From Nonomuraea montanisoli (lineage in GTDB: Bacteria; Actinomycetota; Actinomycetes; Streptosporangiales; Streptosporangiaceae): a stretch of 64,000 nt of DNA. The notes beneath the pieces are model-generated. The model saw only the letters and a program-made list of their open reading frames with translations. It had not been told where the DNA came from and did no database searches. This document shows, piece after piece, positions 50,641-60,594 of the stretch. The position numbers and the translations under genes are program-made. Within the stretch, counting starts at the first letter, position 1. Each line of letters opens with the position of its first letter. The stretch lies in contig NZ_JABWGN010000014.1 in NCBI RefSeq assembly GCF_013363975.1, positions 124,001 to 188,000 of the forward strand. The letters run 5' to 3'.

Positions 50641-51186
50641 ATGATGATCTGCATGTCTACTGGTGAATCGCCCCGCGCTCTTTTGATCATCGGCACGGTG
50701 GGAGCCGGCAAGACGTCGGTTGCGGATATGGTGGGCGACCTGCTCGCCGACACCGGGGTTGCCCATGCCGTCATCGATTTGGATGCACTCCGCCGATCTT
50801 GGCCTCCCGCACCGGATGATCGTTTCAACTTCGAGATGGCCCTACGGAATCTGCGCAGCGTCGCTGGAAACTATCTGGACGCCGGGGCTGTCCGACTCGT
50901 CATGGCCGGCGTCGCGGAGACCCGAGAGCATCGCCGGCGGTATGCGGACGCCGTCGGTGTCGAGCTGACGGTGTGTCGGCTCCGCGTAGAACTCCCGGTT
51001 GTCCGGCAGCGACTGGCTCGGCGTCACCAAGGCGAGGAGGCTGCCCTCCGGTGGCATCTCAACAGGTCGGGCGAGCTGGACCAGATCATGGAAGATGCTC
51101 AGCTCGAAGACGTTGTCGTTGAAGCCTCCGATGGTTCTGTGCCGAAGGTGGCCGAGGCCGTGATGAAAGCGATCGGCTGGATCTGA
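50641..51186 (+). CDS. P-loop kinase-like ATPase
   Basis: A 181-residue protein. Walker A is LLIIGTVGAGKTSVADMVGD near residues 14-33; VIDLDALRRSWP is a candidate Walker B/acceptor region and LRVELPVVRQRLARRHQGE resembles a lid. It looks like a small-molecule kinase of the AAA_33/APSK-like group, substrate unknown. Three ATG codons (50641, 50644, 50653) are possible starts. AAGGAG occurs 13 bases before the first. Confidence 0.72.
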   Translation: MMICMSTGESPRALLIIGTVGAGKTSVADMVGDLLADTGVAHAVIDLDALRRSWPPAPDDRFNFEMALRNLRSVAGNYLDAGAVRLVMAGVAETREHRRRYADAVGVELTVCRLRVELPVVRQRLARRHQGEEAALRWHLNRSGELDQIMEDAQLEDVVVEASDGSVPKVAEAVMKAIGWI

Positions 51187-51418
51187 AGTCGGGCGGCTAC
51201 GCCGGCAGCGGCCGAAAGTGCAGGCTTTTCTGGCGGTACGAGCTCGCGCCGGGTTCCCGCCGTTCGGCTCCGAGCATCTCACCAACTCGCTGCACCCTCT
51301 GGCCGAGCTCGTCTCCGGCAGGTGACGTCGTCGGCCGGGATGATCGTCAGGCGGGGCCGGCCGTGACAGCCCGGCCTTGTCCAGCACATGCCCGTCCCGC
51401 GGTCTGCCGCCCCACCCT

Positions 51419-51781
51419 CTAGCAGTCGCCGGCGAGCAGGTGCTCCTGGGCCCAGGCCGAGATCTGGGCCAGTGCCGGCATCAACGCCTCGCCGCGTTCG
51501 GTCAGCCCGTACGACACCGCGACCGGCGGCCCCTCCTCGACCCGCCGCGTGATCAGGCCCGCGGCGGCCAGGTCGGCGAGGCGGTCGGACAGCACCGAGT
51601 CGGAGATCCCTCCGATGAAGCGCGACAGCTCGCGGAAGCCCGCCGGGCCCTCGCTCAGCGCGCCCAGGATGACGGCGTTCCAGCGCTTCCCCAGGAACAC
51701 GAACGCGCGGGCCAGTGCGGCGTCGCCGCGTACGCACGCCTCCGGCGTCACGCCGTGGCTTCGGTTGGGGGTTACCGCCAT
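51419..51781 (-). CDS. HxlR family winged-helix regulator
   Basis: A 120-residue MarR-like regulator. The HxlR pattern is visible: RAFVFLGKRWNAVILGALSE, FRELSRFIGGISDSVLSDRL, and ITRRVEEGPPVAVSYGLTERG. One Cys (C16) precedes the wing-helix and could sense redox or electrophiles. Divergent from the flavin oxidoreductase at 52019, with an inverted repeat between. Confidence 0.88.
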   Translation of the reverse strand: MAVTPNRSHGVTPEACVRGDAALARAFVFLGKRWNAVILGALSEGPAGFRELSRFIGGISDSVLSDRLADLAAAGLITRRVEEGPPVAVSYGLTERGEALMPALAQISAWAQEHLLAGDC

Positions 51782-51945
51782 GCTCCCACGCTAGCGCACG
51801 GGCCCGCCCGGCGGACGGTGACGATCCGGCGCGTGAACGCGCCTCCGGAACGGGCCGCGACATAGACCCTCCGGCGGTGCGGCGCTCGGCCGGCCGCCGA
51901 GAAGAGGGCTCCCCATCGCGTTCACTAGGCGCTAGCGTGTAACTT

Positions 51946-51968
51946 GTCACTACGAAATTAGTAGCGAC
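51946..51968. promoter_or_regulatory. HxlR operator candidate
   Basis: GTCACTAC (51946-51953) and GTAGCGAC (51961-51968) form an inverted repeat with one mismatch around GAAATTA. It lies about 50 bases before the oxidoreductase start. Such repeats with TAC/GTA cores are common in HxlR targets. Confidence 0.6.
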
Positions 51969-52018
51969 TCTGCTTTCGCTCAGCCACACCACACCGATCT
52001 GTAAAGGCGGGATTCGCC

Positions 52019-53131
52019 ATGACCGACACCGCGTCCACCGGCCGACCGTCCGTCGTCGTCCTCGGCGGCGGGTACGGAGGCGTCAGCGTCGCCAAGACGC
52101 TCGACGACGTCGCCGACGTCACCCTCGTCGACCCCACCGAGGGCTTCGTGCACAACATCGCCGCCCTGCGCTCGCTGGTGCAGCCCGACCTGGTGGACCG
52201 CATCTACCTGCCGTACGACCGCCTGCTCGTTCACGGCCGGTTCGTCCAGGACCGCGCGGTACGGGTCCACGGGCGGCGGGTCGAGCTGGAGTCCGGCGGC
52301 GTCCTCGAACCCGACTACCTCGTCCTCGCCACCGGCTCCTCCTACCCCTTCCCGGCCAAGAACGACGAGTCCGACCTTGCCACCGCCAAGGCCCGTCACC
52401 GGGCGGCACACGAGGAGCTGGCGCGCGCCGCGCGGGTGCTCATCGTGGGCGCGGGGCCGACCGGGCTGGAGCTGGCCGGTGAGATCAAGGCGTTCGCCCC
52501 GGACAAGCACGTCGTCATCACCGACGTCGCCGACGACGTCCTGTCCGGCCCGTTCGTCCAGGAGTTGCGTGACGAGCTGCGCCGCCAGCTCGCCGAGCTG
52601 GGCGTCGAGCTGCGGCTCGGCGTCAAGCTGCGCGAGCTGCCCAGCACGCCGCCCGCCACGCGCGAGGCCATCCGCGTGACGACGACGGACGGCGACGAGA
52701 TCGCCGCCGACATCTGGTACCGCACGTTCGGCGTCAAGCTGCACACCGAGTACCTCGACGGCGGGTCGCTTGCGGGGGTGCGCGACGAGCGCGGTTACGT
52801 CCGGGTCGATGCGCGGATGCGAGTGGAGGGCGAGACGCGCGTCTTCGCCCTCGGCGACATCGCGAACGCCGACCGCGACGTGGCCGCGGCCGCCGGTCGC
52901 CAGGCGGAGGTGGTGGCCGGCAACATCCGCGCGCTGATCACCGGCGAGGGCGAGTCGCTGGAGTACGCGCGGTTCGGGCCGCTCATCGCGGTCCCGCTCG
53001 GGCCGGAGGGCGGCTCGGGCTTCTTCGGCGACGGCCTCGCGACGCCGGAGATGGTCTCCCAGCTCAAGGGGCGCGACATGATGGTCGACCGCCACGCCAC
53101 CCTGTTCGGCATGTCCCCGGACGAGGCTTAG
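52019..53131 (+). CDS. FAD-dependent NAD(P)H oxidoreductase (AIF/NDH-2-like)
   Basis: A 370-residue flavoprotein. The FAD-binding motif is VVVLGGGYGGVSVAKTL, the NAD(P)H site is VLIVGAGPTGLELAGEI, and the second FAD region is RVFALGDIANADRD. It resembles apoptosis-inducing-factor-type quinone reductases; no C-terminal membrane helix is obvious. Likely controlled by the divergent HxlR protein, suggesting a role in reactive-compound or redox response. Confidence 0.88.
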   Translation: MTDTASTGRPSVVVLGGGYGGVSVAKTLDDVADVTLVDPTEGFVHNIAALRSLVQPDLVDRIYLPYDRLLVHGRFVQDRAVRVHGRRVELESGGVLEPDYLVLATGSSYPFPAKNDESDLATAKARHRAAHEELARAARVLIVGAGPTGLELAGEIKAFAPDKHVVITDVADDVLSGPFVQELRDELRRQLAELGVELRLGVKLRELPSTPPATREAIRVTTTDGDEIAADIWYRTFGVKLHTEYLDGGSLAGVRDERGYVRVDARMRVEGETRVFALGDIANADRDVAAAAGRQAEVVAGNIRALITGEGESLEYARFGPLIAVPLGPEGGSGFFGDGLATPEMVSQLKGRDMMVDRHATLFGMSPDEA

Positions 53132-53144
53132 CCCCCGGACGGGC

Positions 53145-53819
53145 TCAGTAGCCGGACGGGCGGACGAGGCCGACCTCGTAGGCGAAGACCGCCGCCTGGG
53201 TGCGGTCGCGCAGGCCCAGCTTGACCAGGATCCGGCCCACGTGGGTCTTCACGGTCTGCTCGGCCACCACCAGGCGTACGGCGATCTCCGCGTTCGACAG
53301 CCCCTGGGCGATCAGGGCCAGGACCTCGGTCTCGCGCTCCGTCAGGTCGCCCACCCGTTCCCTGAGCGGGACGCGGGGCGCCTCGGCGATGCGGGAGAAC
53401 TCCGCGATGAGCCGTTTGGTGATGTTCGGCGCCAGCAGGGCGTCACCCGCCGCCACCACGCGCACCGCGTGCGCCAGCTCGGCCGCCGAGGCGTCCTTCA
53501 GCATGAACCCGGACGCGCCCGCGCGCAGTGCCTCGTACACGTACTCGTCGAGGTCGAACGTGGTCAGGACGAGGACCTTGGCGCCGACGCCGGCCAGCCG
53601 GGTGATGCGGCGGGTCGCCTCGATGCCGCCGAGCTCGGGCATCCGGATGTCCATGAGGACGACGTCCGGGTCCAGCTCCTCCGTGACGGCGACGGCCTCG
53701 AGACCGTTCACGGCCTGGCCGACGACCTCGATGCCGGGCTCGGCGCCGAGCAGCACCGTGAAACCCTGGCGCACCATCATCTGGTCGTCGGCGATCACTA
53801 CGCGGATGGGGGTCGTCAT
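53145..53819 (-). CDS. NarL/LuxR-type response regulator
   Basis: A 224-residue regulator. Receiver domain: acidic pair in IADDQMMVRQGF, phosphorylated D57 in VVLMDIRMPE, and K in GFMLKDAS. The C-terminal LuxR helix-turn-helix covers LTERETEVLALIAQGLSNAE to VKTHVGRILVKLGLRDR. The start overlaps the histidine kinase stop by 4 bases. Target genes are unknown. Confidence 0.92.
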   Translation of the reverse strand: MTTPIRVVIADDQMMVRQGFTVLLGAEPGIEVVGQAVNGLEAVAVTEELDPDVVLMDIRMPELGGIEATRRITRLAGVGAKVLVLTTFDLDEYVYEALRAGASGFMLKDASAAELAHAVRVVAAGDALLAPNITKRLIAEFSRIAEAPRVPLRERVGDLTERETEVLALIAQGLSNAEIAVRLVVAEQTVKTHVGRILVKLGLRDRTQAAVFAYEVGLVRPSGY

Positions 53820-55240
53820 GGGGTGGTGTCCTCGCGGGGATCGGGCTGCGGGGCAGACAGAGATGCGGGGTCGGTCGCCATCGGGATCGGCTCCCCGTCC
53901 CGGGGGCCGCGCCGGTCGCCGTCCTGGGCTCTTCCCGTCCCGGGGGCGGCGGGGAGGATGGCGGTCACCTCGAAGCCGCCGCCGGGCGCCGGTCCCGCGA
54001 CCAGCTCGCCGCCCAGCATGGCCGTGCGCTCGCGCATGCCCAGCAGCCCGTGGCCGGGCCCGTGCGCGGGCGGAGCGGGGCGTTCGGGCGCGGTGTTGGC
54101 GACCCGGATCGCCAGCGCGGCGGGCAGGTAGCCGATCCCCACCCGCACCTGCGCCCCGGGCGCGTGCCGCAGCACGTTGCTGAGCGCCTCCTGGATGATG
54201 CGGAACGCCGACAGCTCCACGCCGGGCGACAGCGGCCGGGGGTCGCCGGCGGTCTCGACGGTGACGGCCAGCCCGGTCCCGCGTACGTTGCCGATCAGCT
54301 CCTCCAGCCGGTCGAGAGTGGGCTGCGGGCTGTGGCGCAGGCCGTCGGCCTCGGCGTCCTCCGAGCGCAGCACCCCGAGGATCCGGCGCAGCTCGGTCAG
54401 CGCCTCGACGGCGTTCTCGCGGATGCCCGCCAGGTTCTCCGTCAGCTCCGGGGGCGGGTCCTCGACCAGGTGGGGCGCCACCTGCGCCTGGATGGAGATC
54501 ACCGACATGTGGTGGGCGACCACGTCGTGCAGCTCGCGGGCGATCCGGTGGCGGGTCTCCAGCACGGTGCGGCGCGCGCGCTCGTCGGCGGTCAGCTCCT
54601 GCTGCTCGGCCAGGCGGGCACGGGCCACGCGACGGCCGCGCAGCACGGCGCCCGCCAAGGTCGCGGCCAGAAAGACCGGCATGGCGTTCACGGCGTCGCC
54701 GGAGCTCGGCTGCAGGTTCCAGGACACCACGTAGACCGCCGTCACCAGAACGGTGATCGTCAGCGTCTCGGCCGCCACACGGGGACGCACTCTGAGCGCG
54801 ACGAGGAACAGCAGCCCGGCTTCCAGAGCGATCCCGGTGCCGGTCCAGGACCAGGCGAGCCGAACCACGGCGTCGTCAAGGTATATCGGCGAATCCGGCA
54901 TCTCGGCCATCGGCGTCGGGTCGGGCGGCAAGCTGGTGTGGGGGTAGGTGGGCGACGAACCGATGATCATGAGGCATATGGACGCCCACCACGCCATCAG
55001 CGGGCGGAACATCGCCACGACGAGCACCGCCGCGTGGACCCAGGCCAGCGCTGCGAAGACCGGGTATGCGGGGTACGCCCGGCCGGTGAGGGCGAGCAGG
55101 AGCGCGTACACCACCACCAGCACGTGCGGCAGTCGCGCCAGCAGCCGCGACCCCGCCCTGCGCGGCAGCGGGTCGGCGGCGGTCGTCAGGAGATCCGCCC
55201 GCAGGGCGCGCGCCAGATCCGCCACCCGGCTCACACCCAT
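53816..55240 (-). CDS. sensor histidine kinase, HisKA_3 type
   Basis: A 474-residue NarX/DesK-like kinase. The N-terminal half has about five membrane segments; a short external loop at 95-120 (SSPTYPHTSLPPDPTP) may face outside. The phospho-acceptor is H238 in RIARELHDVVAHHMS, followed by HATPase_c with EALSNVLRHAPGA and GHGLLGMRERTAMLGG. The C-terminus has a Pro/Asp-rich tail. Co-transcribed with the response regulator and probably with the acyltransferase 27 bases upstream. Confidence 0.9.
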   Translation of the reverse strand: MGVSRVADLARALRADLLTTAADPLPRRAGSRLLARLPHVLVVVYALLLALTGRAYPAYPVFAALAWVHAAVLVVAMFRPLMAWWASICLMIIGSSPTYPHTSLPPDPTPMAEMPDSPIYLDDAVVRLAWSWTGTGIALEAGLLFLVALRVRPRVAAETLTITVLVTAVYVVSWNLQPSSGDAVNAMPVFLAATLAGAVLRGRRVARARLAEQQELTADERARRTVLETRHRIARELHDVVAHHMSVISIQAQVAPHLVEDPPPELTENLAGIRENAVEALTELRRILGVLRSEDAEADGLRHSPQPTLDRLEELIGNVRGTGLAVTVETAGDPRPLSPGVELSAFRIIQEALSNVLRHAPGAQVRVGIGYLPAALAIRVANTAPERPAPPAHGPGHGLLGMRERTAMLGGELVAGPAPGGGFEVTAILPAAPGTGRAQDGDRRGPRDGEPIPMATDPASLSAPQPDPREDTTP

Positions 55241-55267
55241 GCCGCCCTCCCGATCTCCCCGCCTACC

Positions 55268-56578
55268 CTAGACATTCCGGGCCCCCTCCCCGCGACCGAG
55301 GCCGGTCCCGGCACGCCCGGACCGACCACCGACTCCCGTTCCGGCGCACACGGACCGACCGGCGAGACCGGTCCCGCCGTCCACGGACTCATCACCGACT
55401 CCCGTTGCGGCGCGTGCGAAGGAGCTCCCGCGGCGGGCCGCCCGCGAAGGGCCCCGCTCGTACGCGTGGAAGGCCGCCAGGCAGACCAGCAGCGCCAGCG
55501 CGAAGACGGGCAGCCAGGCCAGCCTGGCCGGCAGCCAGCCCGCGTCCGCGGGGACCGTGTGCAGGCCGGGCAGGGGCGGTCCGGCGAGCAGGCCGAGGGC
55601 CGTCACCGCCATCATTGCGGTCTGGTGCCAGAGGAACAGCGTCATCGCCGACAGGTTCATCAGCGCCACGACGGCCCAGACCGCGGGCCGCCGCAGCACC
55701 CGTCCCAGTGGGTCGTACAGCAACCGGGCGGCCCCGCACTGCGCCAGGCCGAAGGCGACGGCGGCCAGCGTGGGCGGGGACAGGTTGGAGACGGGAGCGC
55801 CGGGCACGCCGACCATCGAGGCCGGATACCCCGCCCACAGCACGAGCCCGGCCGTGAGCGCCCCGCCCCCGGCCAGCAGCGCCCACCCGGCCGCGCGGGC
55901 GCGCGGGCCGTCCCAGACGCGGGCCGCGCCCAGGCAGTACGGCACCAGCCAGCCCGCCGGCACGTTGATCCAGCCGATCCAGGCGGGGCCGTCGAGCCCG
56001 TACCGGACGAGATCGGCCAGCGCGACGACGGCCAGCGGCCACCCGGGGTGCAGCCGGGCGGCGAGCGGGGTGGCGGCCGTCAGCGCGGCGTAGACCAGCA
56101 GGAACCACAGCGGCGAGAGCACCAGCCTGAACAGGGCGTACACGGTCTGCTGCCCGGCGCCCAGCGCGAGCATCGCCACCGCCGCGACGCTCCACACCGC
56201 CAGCACGGGCGCGACCGGGCGGCACAGCCGCGCCAGCCGGCCGCGCACCCACGATCCGTAGCCCGCTCCCCCGGCCCGCGCGGCGGCGTACCCGCCCGCC
56301 GCGCTCCTGCCGCCCACCCAGAAGAACACCGCCAGCGTCTGCAGGGCCCAGGAGACGGGGGTCAGCGCGGGCTGGTACGACAGCGGGCTCGCGCCGCGCA
56401 GCGCGCCGCTGTCCAGGACGAGGGCGGTGACGAGCCAGTGTCCGAGCACCACCCCGGCGATCGCCAGCGCGCGCAGCCCGTCGAGCGCCCGGTCGCGCCC
56501 CTCCGGCGTGCCCGCCTCGATGCGCCCCACCAGGCGCTCGATGCGCCGCACCAGGTCGAGGACACCCGTGTCACGCAT
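55268..56578 (-). CDS. membrane acyltransferase (acyltransferase 3 family)
   Basis: A 436-residue protein with about ten membrane helices. DGLRALAIAGVVLGHWLV near the start holds the catalytic His of acyltransferase 3 proteins; WFLLVYAALTAATPL and LFLWHQTAMMAV are further family groups. The C-terminal 60 residues form Gly/Thr/Arg repeats (GTGLAGRS, GTGVGGRS) of loose period. It probably acylates an exported glycan or lipid. Overlaps the upstream hydrolase by 8 bases. Confidence 0.82.
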   Translation of the reverse strand: MRDTGVLDLVRRIERLVGRIEAGTPEGRDRALDGLRALAIAGVVLGHWLVTALVLDSGALRGASPLSYQPALTPVSWALQTLAVFFWVGGRSAAGGYAAARAGGAGYGSWVRGRLARLCRPVAPVLAVWSVAAVAMLALGAGQQTVYALFRLVLSPLWFLLVYAALTAATPLAARLHPGWPLAVVALADLVRYGLDGPAWIGWINVPAGWLVPYCLGAARVWDGPRARAAGWALLAGGGALTAGLVLWAGYPASMVGVPGAPVSNLSPPTLAAVAFGLAQCGAARLLYDPLGRVLRRPAVWAVVALMNLSAMTLFLWHQTAMMAVTALGLLAGPPLPGLHTVPADAGWLPARLAWLPVFALALLVCLAAFHAYERGPSRAARRGSSFARAATGVGDESVDGGTGLAGRSVCAGTGVGGRSGRAGTGLGRGEGARNV

Positions 56579-57590
56579 GTCCGCCCGCCTCCGCCGGAGC
56601 CCGGCCCGACGCGATCGCCGCGAGGTTGACGAGGGAGATCGTGCCCTCCTTGAGGTAGTCGCTGTGCCCGCCGTCGCCCGCCGCGAAGGGCCGCGCGCCG
56701 AACTCCGGCGCGACCGGGTCGGTGCCGAAGCCCAGCGTGGCGAACGGCAGGACGATCCGCGTGTGCGGCACCGCGGCCACCCAGTCGCCGCTCGCGCGCC
56801 CGGCCCAGACGGTGGCGCGGGTGCGCAGGGCCGCGACCGAGTCGGCGCCCACGCCGGCGCTGCCGAACAGGACGATGTCCGTCACCTCCAGGCCCGGCGC
56901 GGCCCGCCCGCACACCACCGACCCGTACGAGTGGCACAGCAGGGCGATCCCGGCGTCCGGCCTCAGGCGGCGCAGCGTGCGCACGAACCCGCGCAGGGCG
57001 CGCGCGCCCTCGGCGGCGCGGCCCGCGGTCAGCACCTCGGCGCTCAGCGTGGCCGGCGTCCGGTAGCCCAGCCAGGCCAGCACCACCGTCCTGTCGCCGA
57101 GCGCCGCCCGCAGCCGCGTCGCACCGGCCAGCAGCCGCGCGTACGTGTCCAGATCGGTGTCGGAGCCGGGCACCAGCACGGCGACCCGCGTCGCCCGGGC
57201 CAGGTCACCGAAGACCTCCACCGTCCGACCGCCGTCGCGCCCGTCGAAGGACAGGAACCGCCGGTCCGGGGCGGCCATCGCGCGCAGGCTGCCGGCCCGC
57301 CGGTGATGACCGGCGCGCTCGGCCACCCGCCCGGCGGCCAGGACGTCCTCGCGGGTCGCGGCGTAACGCGCGTCGAGGGCGGCGGGCGTCGCGGAGCGCG
57401 GCTGCTGCGCGGTGGCGGGGGCCGGCGCCGGGACGGCTCCCGGGCGGGCCGCGCCGGCCACGGGGACGGCCACCGCCCCGGCGACGAGCCCGGCCAGCAG
57501 GGCGCGGCGCAGGCGCCCCCCGCGCCGGCGGGCGCCTGGGTCGCTGCGCCGGGACGCGGGCGGGTGGAGTCCCTGGGGCGGGGGTGCCAT
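56571..57590 (-). CDS. secreted alpha/beta hydrolase, DUF1023 type
   Basis: A 339-residue protein; ATG at 57590 follows AAGGA. A basic N-terminus and a hydrophobic stretch (LLAGLVAGAVAVPVAGAA) suggest export or an anchor. ATRVAVLVPGSDTDLDTY, the elbow ALLCHSYGSVVCG (Ser), and GDGGHSDYL with His match DUF1023. These are predicted esterases or lipases. First gene of an operon with the acyltransferase and two-component genes. Confidence 0.85.
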   Translation of the reverse strand: MAPPPQGLHPPASRRSDPGARRRGGRLRRALLAGLVAGAVAVPVAGAARPGAVPAPAPATAQQPRSATPAALDARYAATREDVLAAGRVAERAGHHRRAGSLRAMAAPDRRFLSFDGRDGGRTVEVFGDLARATRVAVLVPGSDTDLDTYARLLAGATRLRAALGDRTVVLAWLGYRTPATLSAEVLTAGRAAEGARALRGFVRTLRRLRPDAGIALLCHSYGSVVCGRAAPGLEVTDIVLFGSAGVGADSVAALRTRATVWAGRASGDWVAAVPHTRIVLPFATLGFGTDPVAPEFGARPFAAGDGGHSDYLKEGTISLVNLAAIASGRAPAEAGGHA

Positions 57591-57931
57591 GGCTGTCGGT
57601 CCTTCCAGGCCGGAGATCGTTCCGGTACCGACGCTAGGGATCACCCTTCGTGGCCGTCCTCACCCTGGAGAGCCCACTTGCGGCGTAGCTCTCAGGTATG
57701 ACACGGACCGTGGAGCGGCTGTGTGAAGCTTCCGCAGGACCCGGGCTGACACCGCCCCCTGCGCGACCCTGACGACATCCCGCCTCCTGGGGCGCTCCGT
57801 CGACGGCGAGGTGACCACCCGTGACGTGCCGGACCTGCTGTTTCCGCGCCGCGCCCGCGCAGGGAGCCCAGAATCGCGAACTCCACCGTGACATCTCTCC
57901 TGGACCGCCCGGAACCCAGGGGGCCGGGGCC
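57591..57931. other. intergenic interval with a regulator remnant
   Basis: No intact gene fits here. The left part (57591-57690) is ordinary non-coding DNA. The right part carries the broken regulator start described separately, and ends 45 bases before the LacI gene stop. Confidence 0.45.
57692..57886 (-). pseudogene. remnant of a SARP/AfsR-type regulator start
   Basis: A GTG at 57886, about 8 bases after GGAGAG, opens with VEFAILGSL, very like the first residues of SARP regulators. Sequence similarity then jumps frame: a second frame reads VVRVAQGAVSARVLRKLHTA, resembling the KVLQGYVSRLRKAL part of their DNA-binding domain. Everything after it is missing. Frameshift and truncation of an ancestral regulator gene is the likely explanation. 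Confidence 0.4.
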
Positions 57932-59035
57932 TCAGCGGAGAGGACCGCAACTCCCCCGGACGATGAGCTCCGTGGGCAGGACGACCGTGCGCGGGCGGCG
58001 GCCCGAGGCGCGCAGCACCAGCTCGCAGGCCCGGTAGCCGATGTCGCGCCCCGGCTGGGCGATCACCGTGAGCGGGGGCGAGCACAGCTCCGCCCATGGC
58101 ACGTCGTCGTACATGACCAGCGACACGTCGCGCGGCACCCGCAGGTCCAGCTCGCGGGCGGCCAGCACGGCGGCCTCCCCCAGCACGTTGCCGCCCGCCA
58201 GCACGGCCGTCAGGTCGGGACGGCTCTGGAACAGACCCGAGGCGGCGGCGTACGCCGAGTCGCGGCTGCCCGTGGCGAACACGACGAGGTCCTCGTCCAC
58301 CGCCGGGCCGATCGCCTCACGGAACGCGGCCACCCGCCGGTCGTGTCCGGGGCCGCCGAGGAAGGCGATGCGCCGGTGGCCGAGGCCGCGCAGGTAGCGC
58401 ACCGCCGTGCGGATGCCGGCCCGGTCGTCGGCCAGGACGGCGGGCACGCCGGTGGGCAGGACCGGCGGGGACGGCGGGGGCGGCGGGACGCCGTCGAGCA
58501 GCATGAGGTCGGCCGTGGAGCCGGACGCGGAACCGGACATGGAGCCCGGCATGGGGCCGGACGGGGCGTCGCCGGGCCGCTCGGCGGGCAGCCGGTCGGC
58601 GAACACGACCGTCATGCCGGCCCGGGCCGCGGGCCCCCAGGTGTCGGCGCCGCCCGACGGCACGGCGATCACCCGGTCCACGCTCTGCTCCAGCAGCATG
58701 CCCACCAGCTCGGCCTCCTGCTCGGGGTCGTCGCCGGTGGAGCCGAGCACCACGGGCTCGCCCGCGGACCTGGCGCAGGCGAGCACGCCCTCGGCGAGCT
58801 GGCCGAAGAAGGTGTCGGTCAGGTCGGGGACGAGCAGGCCGATGCCGCCCGTACGGCGCTGGCGCAGGTTGCGGCCGAGCGCGCTCGGCCGGTAGTCGAG
58901 CTGGGCCGCGACGGCCAGCACCCGCTCCCGGGTGGCGGGACTGGCCGACCCCCCGGACAGCACCCGGGACACCGTGGCCACGCCCACGCCCGCCGCCTCG
59001 GCGACGTCCTTGATGGTCGCCCGCTTCGCCTCCAT
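57932..59035 (-). CDS. LacI family repressor
   Basis: A 367-residue regulator. Helix-turn-helix at residues 7-26 (IKDVAEAAGVGVATVSRVLS), hinge with SALGRNLRQRRTGGIGLLVP, and a periplasmic-binding-like sugar domain. At about residues 150-200 lies an unusual Gly/Ser/Met/Pro-rich insertion ending in a run of prolines. Its start codon is part of an operator, so it probably controls itself and the divergent ABC ATPase. Confidence 0.88.
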   Translation of the reverse strand: MEAKRATIKDVAEAAGVGVATVSRVLSGGSASPATRERVLAVAAQLDYRPSALGRNLRQRRTGGIGLLVPDLTDTFFGQLAEGVLACARSAGEPVVLGSTGDDPEQEAELVGMLLEQSVDRVIAVPSGGADTWGPAARAGMTVVFADRLPAERPGDAPSGPMPGSMSGSASGSTADLMLLDGVPPPPPSPPVLPTGVPAVLADDRAGIRTAVRYLRGLGHRRIAFLGGPGHDRRVAAFREAIGPAVDEDLVVFATGSRDSAYAAASGLFQSRPDLTAVLAGGNVLGEAAVLAARELDLRVPRDVSLVMYDDVPWAELCSPPLTVIAQPGRDIGYRACELVLRASGRRPRTVVLPTELIVRGSCGPLR

Positions 59036-59155
59036 GGAAACGATTCCATCATGGTTTCCAGCGGACCGGAACCCCGCCCCTCCCGGAGAGGCCGTTCACA
59101 CGGCAACCCTTGACACCCCTGTCCGTTTCGGGTGAGATGCTTGAAAACGTATCCA
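59034..59155. promoter_or_regulatory. LacI operators and msiK promoter
   Basis: TGGAAACGATTCCA (59035-59048) is a palindrome over the LacI start codon. A related site, TGAAAACGTATCCA, lies at 59142-59155. TTGACA (59110-59115), 17 bases, and TGAGAT (59133-59138) form a good promoter for the ABC ATPase gene, with the second operator at its start point. Joint control by the divergent LacI protein is inferred. Confidence 0.65.
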
Positions 59156-59212
59156 TGTGAGTGGACACTCGCACAACATCCGGGCCACCGCCCTGGACCG
59201 CGAAGGAATGGC

Positions 59213-60433
<1,221 letters not shown>

Positions 60434-60513
60434 CGACATGAGTCAGGTCCCGGCCGGCGCACTCGGCCGGTGACCTCCCGAGGCGTCGGCCACGAGCCGC
60501 GCTCGTGACCGAC

Positions 60514-60560
60514 CGGGCCCCCACCGCGACCCCCTCCCGCGGCGGGGGCCCGTCCTTTTC
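60514..60560 (+). terminator. intrinsic terminator after msiK
   Basis: CGGGCCCCC (60514-60522) pairs perfectly with GGGGGCCCG (60544-60552); the loop itself is C-rich and CG-paired. TCCTTTTCC follows directly. It starts about 80 bases after the stop codon. Confidence 0.7.
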
Positions 60561-60594
60561 CCGAGCCGCTGCTTCCCGGGACGGTATGTCAGGG

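Noticed and set aside
59132..59212. N-terminal extension of the MsiK protein
   Set aside because: The extension is translated from the promoter and operator and has no relation to ABC ATPases; a ribosome-binding site precedes 59213.
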